Source: Agaribacillus sp965228415
GTDB taxonomy: Bacteria; Bacteroidota; Bacteroidia; Cytophagales; Cyclobacteriaceae
NCBI GenBank assembly: GCA_965228415.1
Contig: OZ245814.1
Coordinates: 7,316,001-7,380,000, forward strand
Direction: 5' to 3'
DNA length: 64,000 nucleotides
Below are positions 26,598-35,402 of the stretch, piece after piece (positions within the stretch are counted from its first letter, which is position 1; the number at the start of each line of letters is the position of its first letter). Both the position numbers and the translations under genes were made by a program. A model generated the notes under the pieces. That model saw only the letters and a program-made list of their open reading frames with translations. It did not search any database and had not been told where the DNA came from.

Positions 26598-27215
26598 ATG
26601 GGGTATAAACAGGTAATTTTGATACTTTTTGCATGTATGCTGGTTTCAAATCTACATGCCCAGCAAGGGGACTTACTAGCCAGCGGGATGCAGTATTTTG
26701 AAAAAGCAGACTACAAAAATGCGCTTTTAAATTTTAATAATGCGATCAAGAGGAACAATGTCAATGCCGGCGCCTTTTATATGCGCGGTAGGGTAAAGCA
26801 GGTGCTGGAGGATTTCCATGGCGCCATGAAGGATTTTAATCAGGCCATCAACATTGATCCCAAAGTTGCGCATTATTATTTTGACAGAGGGAATATTAAA
26901 TACGATTTACAGGATTATTACGGCGCCATTTCAGATTATTCTGAGGCCATACGACTGGACGTAACACACGTCGATGCTTATTTTAAAAGAGGAAAAGCCA
27001 AACATCAGCTGGAGGCCTACCAGGACGCCATTAATGATTGTACAAAAATTTTGGAAATAAATGCCAGCAATGTTGATGCTTATTACCTCAGGGGTATATT
27101 GAAAATTGAGCATGGCCAGTTGCAGGAAGGTTGTCTTGATCTTAGCAAAGCAGGTGAATTGGGCGATTTGAAAGCCTATGAGGTAATTAAAGAAAGGTGC
27201 AACTTAAGTAGGTAA
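26598..27215 (+). CDS. Secreted tetratricopeptide repeat (TPR) protein
   Basis: A 205-residue exported protein (signal peptide up to about residue 22, YKQVILILFACMLVSNLHAQ). It contains four TPR units of 34 residues from about residue 24 to 165, for example AFYMRGRVKQVLEDFHGAMKDFNQAI, HYYFDRGNIKYDLQDYYGAISDYSEAI and AYFKRGKAKHQLEAYQDAINDC, ending in a partial unit with Sel1-like look (GCLDLSKAGELGD). TPRs are protein-binding scaffolds; no catalytic domain is visible. It lies 134 bp after HMG-CoA lyase and convergent to the rubredoxin gene. Confidence 0.88.
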   Translation: MGYKQVILILFACMLVSNLHAQQGDLLASGMQYFEKADYKNALLNFNNAIKRNNVNAGAFYMRGRVKQVLEDFHGAMKDFNQAINIDPKVAHYYFDRGNIKYDLQDYYGAISDYSEAIRLDVTHVDAYFKRGKAKHQLEAYQDAINDCTKILEINASNVDAYYLRGILKIEHGQLQEGCLDLSKAGELGDLKAYEVIKERCNLSR

Positions 27216-27266
27216 GTATTCACCTCCACCTTCCGTCACCTAAAATCAGGAATCAAAAACACGCTC

Positions 27267-28700
27267 CTACGAAATTTTTGAAAAATACTTTTTGTCGCTA
27301 CCACAAAGCGGACATTCATAGGTATTTGGCAATTTTTCGAAGGCCACTCCCGGTTTTATGCCACTTATTTCATCGCCAATACGCTCATCATAAATAGTAA
27401 GGCAGTTTTTACATTGATAGAGGACGTTCATAGTCTTCTGGCTGTTCTTTGGGGCCGTTTCTTTTTCCACCTGCTGTTTTTCATCCAACTGCTCATAATA
27501 CAAGTAGCTGAGTTCCAGTAAAAGTGGTGGAATGATATCTTTGGAAACGTTTTTAGTGTAATAGTCATATTCCATCAGATTGGCATTAAACTCCTTTGAA
27601 AACAATATATTGTAGCTTTCTGCCGGATTAGTATCCGATGTAAAATTCTTCTCTATGACCACGGAGGTAAAAGGAACCATGGAGGGGTCGTTTTTTACAG
27701 AGAAAGTAAGCCCATATGTGCTGATATCCATTTTATCCATTTCTCTTACCAGATAATTTTTAAGGTTGAGGGCTTCCGTGTCCAAAACAGGCAGGTGCCA
27801 GTTTAGCTCCAGCGATGAGTGGCGCATATTGATGCCAAATCTTCCTAATAGTTTTTCCCACCCAATTCTGTATTTTTCTTCTATCCCCTTGATGATAATT
27901 GATTTCCAGGGAGTCAGGCTGACTTTCCCAACATTTGTCTTGATGCAGCGCTCGCAAATTGCCCGCAGGCAGGTAGTGTCAAATTTATTATTTCGCCAGT
28001 ACAGGCCTAACCAATATTTTCCGTCGGGAGTGCTGTTTAGTCCTTCGTAATAGGGGAAATTACTATCGGGAAAATTCATTTCCTCCATCCGGGTTTGCAG
28101 GTTGATTTTTAGTGTTTTGGTGATCAGGGAATAAAGATCTTCATAGGGTATTTTTTGACTTTTAAAATCCAGTGACTCTATGAATTCCGCTACTTTGGCC
28201 AGGTCGAATCCGTAAATTAAAGCCGGAAATTTCCACGGGTTGGGATCGATCTCGCTGAATCTCAGGTAAAGGAACCAATAATTATCCTGTGAAGAGGCAA
28301 CAAAGTTTAAGTTGCCGGTGAAAAGCGGAACAAGGCTTTGTGAAGGATCAACGATATTAATTTTTAATTTTGGCCGGTATTTAAAACTGTCCAGAATATA
28401 ATGGTAAATATGAGGGGCCAGCCAGTTCTTACGCGGCAAGACATCCAGCGCCACATAGGAAGAAACGATGTTTTGATAGCTTTCCTGGTTGATTTCATAG
28501 TTGGTTTGAATAGAGTCAAAGGTTTTATCCAGATCCTCTTTACTATAGTTTTTGACAGGAAAAAGGATATCCTGCCTGGAGCCAAAGTGAATCGAGTCAC
28601 TTCCAAGTTTATTGGCGGTTTTTATGATTTTAAGAAAGTCTCCCGGCGATAGTATGCCTCCTTTTACAAAAACCCTTACTAAGTCTTTTTTGGTTATCAA
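27267..28700 (-). CDS. Nitrite/sulfite reductase-like protein lacking siroheme-cluster cysteines, fused to C-terminal rubredoxin
   Basis: A 477-residue protein. The N-terminus (VRVFVKGGILSPGDFLKIIK...IHFGSRQDILFPV) follows the ferredoxin-like half-domain of nitrite/sulfite reductases. KLKINIVDPSQSLVPLF at about 112-127 aligns to the place where such enzymes carry KIxxSGCPNxC; the cysteines are absent. A second half-domain starts near 260 (GKVSLTPWKSIIIKGI) after a cysteine group C244-x4-C249-x2-C252. Residues 428-475 form a rubredoxin: C430-K-N-C433 ... C463-P-L-C466. It therefore cannot bind the siroheme-[4Fe-4S] centre in the standard way, but can carry a one-electron Fe(Cys)4 site. Location 66 bp after the nitrate reductase, same strand, suggests an electron-transfer or assembly role. 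No close known function. Confidence 0.7.
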   Translation of the reverse strand: MITKKDLVRVFVKGGILSPGDFLKIIKTANKLGSDSIHFGSRQDILFPVKNYSKEDLDKTFDSIQTNYEINQESYQNIVSSYVALDVLPRKNWLAPHIYHYILDSFKYRPKLKINIVDPSQSLVPLFTGNLNFVASSQDNYWFLYLRFSEIDPNPWKFPALIYGFDLAKVAEFIESLDFKSQKIPYEDLYSLITKTLKINLQTRMEEMNFPDSNFPYYEGLNSTPDGKYWLGLYWRNNKFDTTCLRAICERCIKTNVGKVSLTPWKSIIIKGIEEKYRIGWEKLLGRFGINMRHSSLELNWHLPVLDTEALNLKNYLVREMDKMDISTYGLTFSVKNDPSMVPFTSVVIEKNFTSDTNPAESYNILFSKEFNANLMEYDYYTKNVSKDIIPPLLLELSYLYYEQLDEKQQVEKETAPKNSQKTMNVLYQCKNCLTIYDERIGDEISGIKPGVAFEKLPNTYECPLCGSDKKYFSKIS

Positions 28701-28766
28701 AATTGTTGTTCCTTTAAGCGATAAATTTAATGATTGTATTTGGAATGCATGAAGAGATTGGCGGAT

Positions 28767-31700
28767 TTAATCGGCAGGAGTAGCTACCAACTTGCTAAGT
28801 AATATATTTTTGACCTCAGGCTTACAACTTCCGCAGCCTAATCCGGCGCCGGTGCTGGTGCATAGTTGGTTGAAGTCATCAACACCACTTTCAATCACTT
28901 TCTCAAGGTTGCCTTGCCCAATGTTATTACAGGAACAAACCAGCTTACCAATAACCGGTTCCGGCTTCTCACCTGATCTTAGCAATGCCAATCTTTTGTC
29001 TGACAGTTCCGTCTTATTTTCAATCAGTGATTTAAATTCCGCAAACTCCGTTTTATCACCCATCAGAACCGCCCCAACCAATCTGTCATGATGCACAATA
29101 CACTTTTTATAATAAGCCATTTTTTTGTCAATAAATAATATTTCCTCGTACTCGTCTTCTTTACCGGGCGGAGGCTCTGCTATTCCCAGGGAACACAGGG
29201 GAAGATCTGAAATCTTCAGAATATTCATAGGTATTGATCCCTGGTAACTGCTGGAAAGTGCCCCATTCAGAAAATGAGCAAGGATATCCGCCTGTTGCTC
29301 TGCGGCGGCGGTGATACCGTTTAAAGTGCCACGATGTTCTGCAATTTCACCGATAGCAAAAATGCTATCGTCGCTGGATTGCAGGTAATCATTCACCTTT
29401 AAACCGCGACCACATTCAAGGCCTGCTTCCAGACCTAATTCTATGTTGGGTCTGGTGCCAATGGCGTATACGACAGCAGCACAGGTCAGATCCTGCCCAC
29501 TTTTCAGGCGTGCTGTGAAACTACCGTCAGACTCCCTGATGAGTTGATGTACCTGGTCGTTGGTGTGAACCTTAATGCCGAGCTTTTCGATCTGTTCCCG
29601 CAGAAGACCGCTGGCCATTGTGTCGAGTTGTCTTTCCATTAGGCGGGAGGATAGTTGTACAATTGACACATCGATTTTTATCTCTTTTAACGCCGATGCC
29701 AATTCAATACCCAATAAGCCGCCGCCTACTACTATCACGTGATTTCCTGCCTGCAGATAGGGTTTTAGGTCATCGGCATTGTGCCGGTTACGCATGGTGA
29801 AGACACCGGGCCAATGTAGCGGAACATCCCCGGGTACAAATGCCCTGCTGCCGGTGGCCAAAACCAATAAGTCATAGCTGTGGGTTTCTCCGAATGCGTC
29901 AACTACGATCTTTTCTTCCCGGTTTATTTTTTGAATACTATTGGAAACGTTTATATTGACATTTAGCGTGTCTATTTCTCCCTTTTTAAACTTTTTCAGG
30001 TCTTTCCAGGCAAGGTTATCATTGGCATATTCCGGCAGTAAAACCCGGTTATAAAAGGGATGAGCCTCCTTGGAGAACACGTGTATTTCATCCACCTTAT
30101 TTAAATCGCGGTAGGTGTTAATAAACCGGTAGGCAGCAGCGCCGGCACCTACGACGATAACTTTCTGTTTCGGTTTGATGTATTTTTGAACTTTCACCGC
30201 AGCGTATTTAAACCCCGGTTGTTTGGAAACAGGATCAAAGTTGCTGCTCGTAAGATTATTGGCCCTTCCAAAGTCCCGGTTTAAGATTTTGCCCCAGTGC
30301 ATGGGTAGAAAAACGACACCGCTTTTAATATCCTCTGTTACTTTGGCAAGGGCGTTGACCTGACCCCGCGTATTTTCAATGATCACCGGATCCCCATCTT
30401 TAATTTGTGCCTGGGCTGCATCTGAGGGATGTATTTCAAGAAATGGTTTATCGATGTGTTTTTTGAGCTTGCTGACTTTTCCCGTTCTTGTCATGGTATG
30501 CCATTGATCCCTGATCCTGCCGGTGGTTAATATAAGCGGATAATCATCATTGAGAGGCTCTGCCTCATTTTGGGGACCGCAGGTATGGATTTGAGCGCGC
30601 TTATTTTTTGTGTAAAACTGATGATCTGAAAATAATCTTGGCGTTCCGCGATGATCTTTGGAAGGAACCGGCCATTGAAAGGTGCCTTCCTGGGCCAGTC
30701 TTTTGTAATCTAGCCCGGTAATGTCAATATTGGTGCCTTTGGTAAGTCCGGCGTGTTCCCGGTAGATTTCTTCGGAATTTTTGTAGTCAAACCCTTTGAA
30801 ACCCATTTTCCTGGCGAATCGAATCAGAATTTCGGCATCGGGCAAAGCCTCTCCGGGAGGGTCAATGACTTTTCTCAGCAGGCTTATCCTGCGTTCTGAA
30901 TTGGTCATGGTCCCTTCTTTTTCCAGCCAGCCGGCGGCTGGCAAAACCAGGTCTGCGTATTTTACCGTATCGGCATTCCGTGAGATATCCTGGACGATCA
31001 CAAACTTCGCTTTTTTTAATGCCTCATCCACCAACCTGGCGTCGGGCAGACTTACGGATGGGTTGGTACATATGACCCAAATGGCTTTTAACTTGCCGTC
31101 AGCCAGCGCTTCGAACATTTGGGTGGCTGTTAAGCCGGGTTTGTCAGGCAACTGATCAACGCCCCAGTAATCCGCCACTTCCTTGCGGTGTGCTTCGCTC
31201 TGCTGTAATCGATGGGCTGCTAACAGAGAAGCCATGCCACCGACCTCTCGCCCTCCCATAGCATTGGGTTGGCCGGTGAGTGAAAAAGGGCCGGAGCCTG
31301 GCTTGCCAACATGGCCCGTAATTAGGTTCAGACCTAACAGGGCCAGGTTTTTGTTAACTCCTTCACTGCTTTGATTTAGTCCCATTGCCCACATGGTAAG
31401 AAATCCCTTGGCGTTGCCAATCATTGTAGCTGCCAGCTCGATGTCTTTCAAGGGCACATCACAAATAGCAGCAGCTTCGGTTAAGCTCCGGCCCATTACT
31501 TCCTGCCGATAGGCATCAAAACCATCGGTATGTTTTTTGATAAAATCCAGGTCAATATCCCCCCGCTCAATAAGACAACGCCCAATAGCCTGGTAAAGCA
31601 CTGTATCCGTCCCCGGGTTGATCTGTAGATGCAGGTCTGCCAGCGAGCAAGTCTGTGTTACCCTTGGGTCTACAACAATGATATTCGTATCAGGATTTTT

Positions 31701-32285
31701 TTCCTTATGTTTTTCAATTCTTCGGAAGAGAATAGGATGACACCAGGCGGGGTTGGCACCGGCAATAAAAAACAGATCGGCTAACTCGATATCCTCATAG
31801 CTGATAGGTACGGAATCTTCACCCAGTGTTTTGACATAGCCGACCACGGCAGAGCTCATGCATAGCCTCGAATTTGTGTCAATGTTGTTGGTGCCAATGA
31901 AACCCTTCGTTAATTTATTAACCAGGTAATACTCTTCGGTAAGACACTGGCCGGAAACATAAAACCCTACCGCATCCGGCCCATATTTGGCGATGAGCGA
32001 TTTGAATACCATGGCCGCTCTGTTCAATGCAGTATCCCAGTCCACCCTTTCCATGGGATGGTGCTTGCTCCACCGCATTTCCGGGTGTTTTAGGCGATCG
32101 GAAGTATCATTCACCGTGTACAGCAGATTCATCCCTTTCGAACATAACATACCCTGGTTAACGGGATGATCTTTTGTGCCCTCCAACTGCAAATCGCCGT
32201 TTTTGCTTTCTCTGATGGTTATCCCGCAGCCCACACCGCAATAAGAGCAGGTAGTATGATATTCTTTATTCCGCATAGCATCCAA
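28767..32285 (-). CDS. nasC: Assimilatory nitrate reductase: NasC catalytic domain fused to FAD/NAD(P)H-oxidoreductase and BFD [2Fe-2S] domains
   Basis: A 1172-residue fusion that would reduce nitrate to nitrite in the cytoplasm. Residues 1-~700 are the Mo-bis-MGD nitrate reductase: [4Fe-4S] ligands C13-x2-C16-x3-C20-x27-C48, NTNSRLCMSSAVVGY, GLNQSSEGVNKNLALLGLNL and the C-terminal cofactor domain ILTTGRIRDQWHTMTRTG. Residues ~708-1050 are a NirB/NasB-like pyridine-nucleotide FAD domain (VIVVGAGAAAYRF, VIVVGGGLLGIELASAL, SIFAIGEIAEH). Residues ~1115-1160 form the BFD cluster domain (VCSCNN ... GAGLGCGSCKPEV). Electrons could thus flow FAD to [2Fe-2S] to Mo in one chain, where other bacteria use separate NasB and NasC. 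The upstream gene is the nitrate transporter, 118 bp away. Confidence 0.92.
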   Translation of the reverse strand: MDAMRNKEYHTTCSYCGVGCGITIRESKNGDLQLEGTKDHPVNQGMLCSKGMNLLYTVNDTSDRLKHPEMRWSKHHPMERVDWDTALNRAAMVFKSLIAKYGPDAVGFYVSGQCLTEEYYLVNKLTKGFIGTNNIDTNSRLCMSSAVVGYVKTLGEDSVPISYEDIELADLFFIAGANPAWCHPILFRRIEKHKEKNPDTNIIVVDPRVTQTCSLADLHLQINPGTDTVLYQAIGRCLIERGDIDLDFIKKHTDGFDAYRQEVMGRSLTEAAAICDVPLKDIELAATMIGNAKGFLTMWAMGLNQSSEGVNKNLALLGLNLITGHVGKPGSGPFSLTGQPNAMGGREVGGMASLLAAHRLQQSEAHRKEVADYWGVDQLPDKPGLTATQMFEALADGKLKAIWVICTNPSVSLPDARLVDEALKKAKFVIVQDISRNADTVKYADLVLPAAGWLEKEGTMTNSERRISLLRKVIDPPGEALPDAEILIRFARKMGFKGFDYKNSEEIYREHAGLTKGTNIDITGLDYKRLAQEGTFQWPVPSKDHRGTPRLFSDHQFYTKNKRAQIHTCGPQNEAEPLNDDYPLILTTGRIRDQWHTMTRTGKVSKLKKHIDKPFLEIHPSDAAQAQIKDGDPVIIENTRGQVNALAKVTEDIKSGVVFLPMHWGKILNRDFGRANNLTSSNFDPVSKQPGFKYAAVKVQKYIKPKQKVIVVGAGAAAYRFINTYRDLNKVDEIHVFSKEAHPFYNRVLLPEYANDNLAWKDLKKFKKGEIDTLNVNINVSNSIQKINREEKIVVDAFGETHSYDLLVLATGSRAFVPGDVPLHWPGVFTMRNRHNADDLKPYLQAGNHVIVVGGGLLGIELASALKEIKIDVSIVQLSSRLMERQLDTMASGLLREQIEKLGIKVHTNDQVHQLIRESDGSFTARLKSGQDLTCAAVVYAIGTRPNIELGLEAGLECGRGLKVNDYLQSSDDSIFAIGEIAEHRGTLNGITAAAEQQADILAHFLNGALSSSYQGSIPMNILKISDLPLCSLGIAEPPPGKEDEYEEILFIDKKMAYYKKCIVHHDRLVGAVLMGDKTEFAEFKSLIENKTELSDKRLALLRSGEKPEPVIGKLVCSCNNIGQGNLEKVIESGVDDFNQLCTSTGAGLGCGSCKPEVKNILLSKLVATPAD

Positions 32286-32403
32286 AGAATTTTAAAACAG
32301 GATTATGGGATGTCTCCGAAGGAGCTATCCCAATAATTAAATCCTGCTTGGTTTGAGTTTCAATTCACTGTTAAAAGTCCGGTCTCCGGAAGGAATCCGG
32401 ATT

Positions 32404-33762
32404 TTAGGCGTTCGCCGTTACGGGTTCTAGTTGTAGGTTTTCGGTTAGTGATTTTTCCATTTCAAATTTAGCTTCGGTTTCAGCCTCCGTGGAGAATCTT
32501 ACCAGAAATGAGAGGAAAGATACAGCGCCTACAATTAAACCAAGATAAAAGAAGGAATCCGTCCATTCCAAGCCAGTAAGCTGCTTTTTAAACAAGAACA
32601 TACCAGCTACTGCGCCGGCATTTCCTCCGGCACCAACGATACCTGAGATGGATCCAAGCGCCTTTTTGTTAATAAAGGGCACGACGCTGTAAGTGGCTCC
32701 TTCACTCATTTGAACAAAAACGCTGAAAATCAGCAAGGACATGATGATGGTCGGAATAGTTCCCATTCTGGAAAACAAAACCAGCGCAATGCCTTCGCAG
32801 AACAAAGCTATAAATAACCATCTTACCCTTCCGGAAAGTCCACCCTTTTTTCCAAACCTGTCACCGATAAATCCACCTAAAGACCTTGCGAAAATATTCA
32901 TTAACCCAAATAGCCCGGCAATAATTCCAGCAGTTTTAATGTTCATGTCAAAGTAATCAGCGAAGTATAAGGCAGCTTTTGAGTTTACGATTAATTCCAC
33001 ACCGAAACACGCCCCGTAAATCACAAATAATATCCATACGCGATAATCCTTGGCAGCGGTTAAAAAGGAGTTTCCTTTCTCTTTTTTACCGGTGTCAGTG
33101 CCTTTCACTTTCAGGTCCGAAAAGTTTCCCTCGGGAGTATCCTGTGTGAATTTTAAATAAATGATTCCCATTATTAAGAGCAATATACCGGGTCCGACCA
33201 TGGCATACCTCCAGGCGAGACTTTCAGAACCTACAATACTTAGCGCTGCGGCAAATACAAACGGCATTACCTGTTGGGTAACCCCTCCTCCCAGGTTACC
33301 CCATCCTGCTGTGGTGGCATTGGCTGTGCCCACAACGTTGGGCGCGAACATGAGGGAGGTGTGAAATTGGGTGATGACAAATGAAGCCCCAATGGTACCG
33401 ATGAGCATTCTGGCTATCAGGAACTGTTCATAATTCTGGGCCAGCCCAATCATCATAACGGGAAACGCCCCCAGGATCAGTAGCCAGGAATAGGCAATTC
33501 TGGCGCCGATTTTATCACATAGCCACCCGATGAACAGCCGCATAAACACTGTGGAGGCCACCGCCACCATATTGGCCGTGACAATTTGATCGGTCGTGAT
33601 ACCCAGGTCTTCTCTGATGATTTTCAACATAGGGGCAACGCCAAACCATCCGAAGAAACAAAGAAAAAATGCCATCCAGGTCAAATGGAATGTTCGCATT
33701 TGCACAGTGTTAAAACTGAGCAAATTAATTTTAGTAGCTTTGGAAGAATTCATTGTGTTCAT
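32404..33762 (-). CDS. Nitrate/nitrite MFS transporter (NarK/NasA type)
   Basis: A 452-residue inner-membrane protein with 12 helices of the nitrate-nitrite porter family. Signatures: WMAFFLCFFGWFGVAPML (helix 1), ATTAGWGNLGGGVTQQVMP (nitrate signature of helix 5) and GIVGAGGNAGAVAGMFLF (second nitrate signature of helix 11). It probably brings nitrate into the cytoplasm for NasC. The start ATG 33762 gives a 30-residue cytoplasmic leader. It lies 27 bp downstream of the porin gene and 118 bp upstream of the reductase, so porin-transporter-reductase-rubredoxin is one operon. Confidence 0.93.
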   Translation of the reverse strand: MNTMNSSKATKINLLSFNTVQMRTFHLTWMAFFLCFFGWFGVAPMLKIIREDLGITTDQIVTANMVAVASTVFMRLFIGWLCDKIGARIAYSWLLILGAFPVMMIGLAQNYEQFLIARMLIGTIGASFVITQFHTSLMFAPNVVGTANATTAGWGNLGGGVTQQVMPFVFAAALSIVGSESLAWRYAMVGPGILLLIMGIIYLKFTQDTPEGNFSDLKVKGTDTGKKEKGNSFLTAAKDYRVWILFVIYGACFGVELIVNSKAALYFADYFDMNIKTAGIIAGLFGLMNIFARSLGGFIGDRFGKKGGLSGRVRWLFIALFCEGIALVLFSRMGTIPTIIMSLLIFSVFVQMSEGATYSVVPFINKKALGSISGIVGAGGNAGAVAGMFLFKKQLTGLEWTDSFFYLGLIVGAVSFLSFLVRFSTEAETEAKFEMEKSLTENLQLEPVTANA

Positions 33763-33789
33763 AATTTTCGTGGATAAATGATATTTTTG

Positions 33790-35055
33790 CTATTTTTTGA
33801 ATAAAACCGGTTTAATGGTGAGCATGGCCCAGGCCCAGTTGTTTAACTCACCCTTATCTCCACCTTTGATAATTTCCATGGAGTCAGTTCCAAAAAGCTG
33901 GGAATAGCCTAGTTTGAAGTTCACTTCTTTGGCAATGTCAAGATTGTAAACCAGGTCTATTTCTGTTCCAAGAACGGAAGAAGACTCATTGTTATCACCG
34001 TCCATGATGGTGGCATTTGACAGGAATTCATGCAAGTGGATGATCAACCCGGACTTTTGGCCGGTCTTAATTTTTGATTTAATAAAGAAGTCCTGCAAGC
34101 CAACATTCCCATGACCATTGCCCACATAGAAGTAATCCATAAAGCCGTAAAATTTATGATTGGTGCCATAGAGCGGTGTAAAGGCATTGTTTTTAGATGA
34201 TCCCGGATCGGTGCCACTCAGTATATCCGCGCCAATAGTAATAGGAAGCAGGCCTGCCTTAAATTTCAGGCTTAATGATGCCAGATAAGCGCTTAAATCC
34301 CTGCCAGAAGGATCATTACCAAACTGGTAATAGAATTCCCCCTCCAGGTTGATCTTTCCCAGCGATCTGTTTCCGATAAATCCAAGTGTCTGGCTGAAAT
34401 TTACCGAAGAGTCTGCAAGCGATTGTACGCCATTATTAAGGAAAAGCAGGGAAAAATCGCTTTTTTCATAATCTTTATGGAACCAGGCAAATTGCATGGT
34501 TTTATAGTTACCACCGGTGGCATAAAGCGTGCCGCTCAGCCTTCGGGGTTCGGGGTTGCTGATCACGTCTTCCTGATTGAAGGCGGCACCTGCATGAAAT
34601 TGCAAATCACCTGTTTCATAGGTGAATTTTACCAGGTCATGGCTGCGACTTTGCTGCGCCCAGGCAAGGTTTCCAAGGAATCTGGCATTGTCATAGTTGA
34701 GCTCCTGCCTTCCTACTCTCAGCGCTGATTTTTCACTGAAATTATATTGCCCCCAGGCCTCGTGTACATTAAAAAGCGCATTATCAGCTTTGAATATTTG
34801 CGGGTTTTCACCCCACAACCTTATGTCCTGAAATGTTAACTTGAAAACAAACTTTTCATTTTTGTAGTCAAGGTACAGCCGAGACCGCTGTTCAATAAAG
34901 AAAGCAGGGTCGGTGTCTTCGTTATTTAATGTTTTAAAACCGTTCCTGAATTCTGCGCGCGGCCTGATCTCACCGGTTACGGTAAACTGTGCATTGACCT
35001 TACCGGCTATCATGAGGATTATTAAAATACTTAAGTAAAATTTTCTTTTCATCAT
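33790..35055 (-). CDS. Outer-membrane porin of alginate-export (AlgE-like) type, probable nitrate porin
   Basis: A 421-residue beta-barrel with signal peptide (up to VNAQ, about residue 22). Alternating hydrophobic strands run through the length, such as FTVTGEIRPRAEFRNGF at the mature start and LRVGRQELNYDNARFLGNLAWAQQSRSHDLVKF, which is the alginate-export (AlgE-like) region; the C-terminus ends in the barrel-closing pattern VLFKK after NWAWAMLTIKP. Similar porins are regularly found at the head of Bacteroidota nitrate operons and would let nitrate enter the periplasm. It is the first gene of the operon; box and -7 elements are seen upstream at 35083-35153. Confidence 0.82.
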   Translation of the reverse strand: MMKRKFYLSILIILMIAGKVNAQFTVTGEIRPRAEFRNGFKTLNNEDTDPAFFIEQRSRLYLDYKNEKFVFKLTFQDIRLWGENPQIFKADNALFNVHEAWGQYNFSEKSALRVGRQELNYDNARFLGNLAWAQQSRSHDLVKFTYETGDLQFHAGAAFNQEDVISNPEPRRLSGTLYATGGNYKTMQFAWFHKDYEKSDFSLLFLNNGVQSLADSSVNFSQTLGFIGNRSLGKINLEGEFYYQFGNDPSGRDLSAYLASLSLKFKAGLLPITIGADILSGTDPGSSKNNAFTPLYGTNHKFYGFMDYFYVGNGHGNVGLQDFFIKSKIKTGQKSGLIIHLHEFLSNATIMDGDNNESSSVLGTEIDLVYNLDIAKEVNFKLGYSQLFGTDSMEIIKGGDKGELNNWAWAMLTIKPVLFKK

Positions 35056-35082
35056 AGTATATGGGTTTTGTTTCTATTCTAC

Positions 35083-35099
35083 TACGTATATTATAAGTA
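35083..35099. promoter_or_regulatory. Weaker TACGTA-type box pair downstream of the porin promoter
   Basis: TACGTAT, a 3-bp gap and ATAAGTA (imperfect inverted heptamers). It lies between the -7 element and the porin ATG, around +10 to +20 of the predicted transcript, so it would be a repressor-type or accessory site, or chance. Confidence 0.4.
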
Positions 35100-35110
35100 A
35101 TAATACGAAA

Positions 35111-35118
35111 CAAATATA
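35111..35118 (-). promoter_or_regulatory. -7 element TATATTTG of the porin operon
   Basis: On the minus strand the sequence reads TATATTTG, an exact match to the Bacteroidota -7 consensus TAnnTTTG. No clear -33 TTG is present at the usual distance; the TACGTA box pair lies there instead, as expected for an activator-dependent promoter. The leader would be about 50 nt. Confidence 0.55.
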
Positions 35119-35136
35119 CGAAAACAATAAAGAAAT

Positions 35137-35153
35137 TACGTATTATTTACGTA
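35137..35153. promoter_or_regulatory. NarL-like box pair upstream of the porin promoter
   Basis: TACGTAT, 3-bp gap TAT, TTACGTA: inverted heptamers. The centre (35145) lies 30.5 bp from the centre of the -7 element, i.e. near -40 of the predicted start. The shape, heptamers in inverted order with a short gap, resembles the 7-2-7 sites of NarL/NarP (consensus TACYYMT), though the inner bases differ. Confidence 0.55.
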
Positions 35154-35402
35154 ATAATACTTAATTTTTTAATTAAGTATCTGTTTGGCATCTTTCATTA
35201 GAAAATCATTAATAAACGAGAAATACGGATGTGATTTTTATGTATTTGTTAATGGGGATTAGAGGTTATGGTTACAGGTATTGGAAAGGATGAGAACCCA
35301 CGGCCTGGAACAGGCATAAATGGGAGGGAAGCGGCGATGTTTGTAGGATATTCGTAAACGGATGGGAAGTTAATACCGAGGATAGCGTAATGTGCCGATA
35401 GA

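Larger units (their letters stand above)
35056..35402. other. Intergenic region with the promoter of the nitrate transport/reduction operon
   Basis: The space between the response-regulator stop and the porin start. It holds two TACGTA-type box pairs, a tandem TACGAAA (35104-35110, 35117-35123) and a TATATTTG -7 element on the minus strand (all listed separately). The remaining 35161-35402 stretch has no gene and shows nothing else that I can recognise. Confidence 0.75.
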
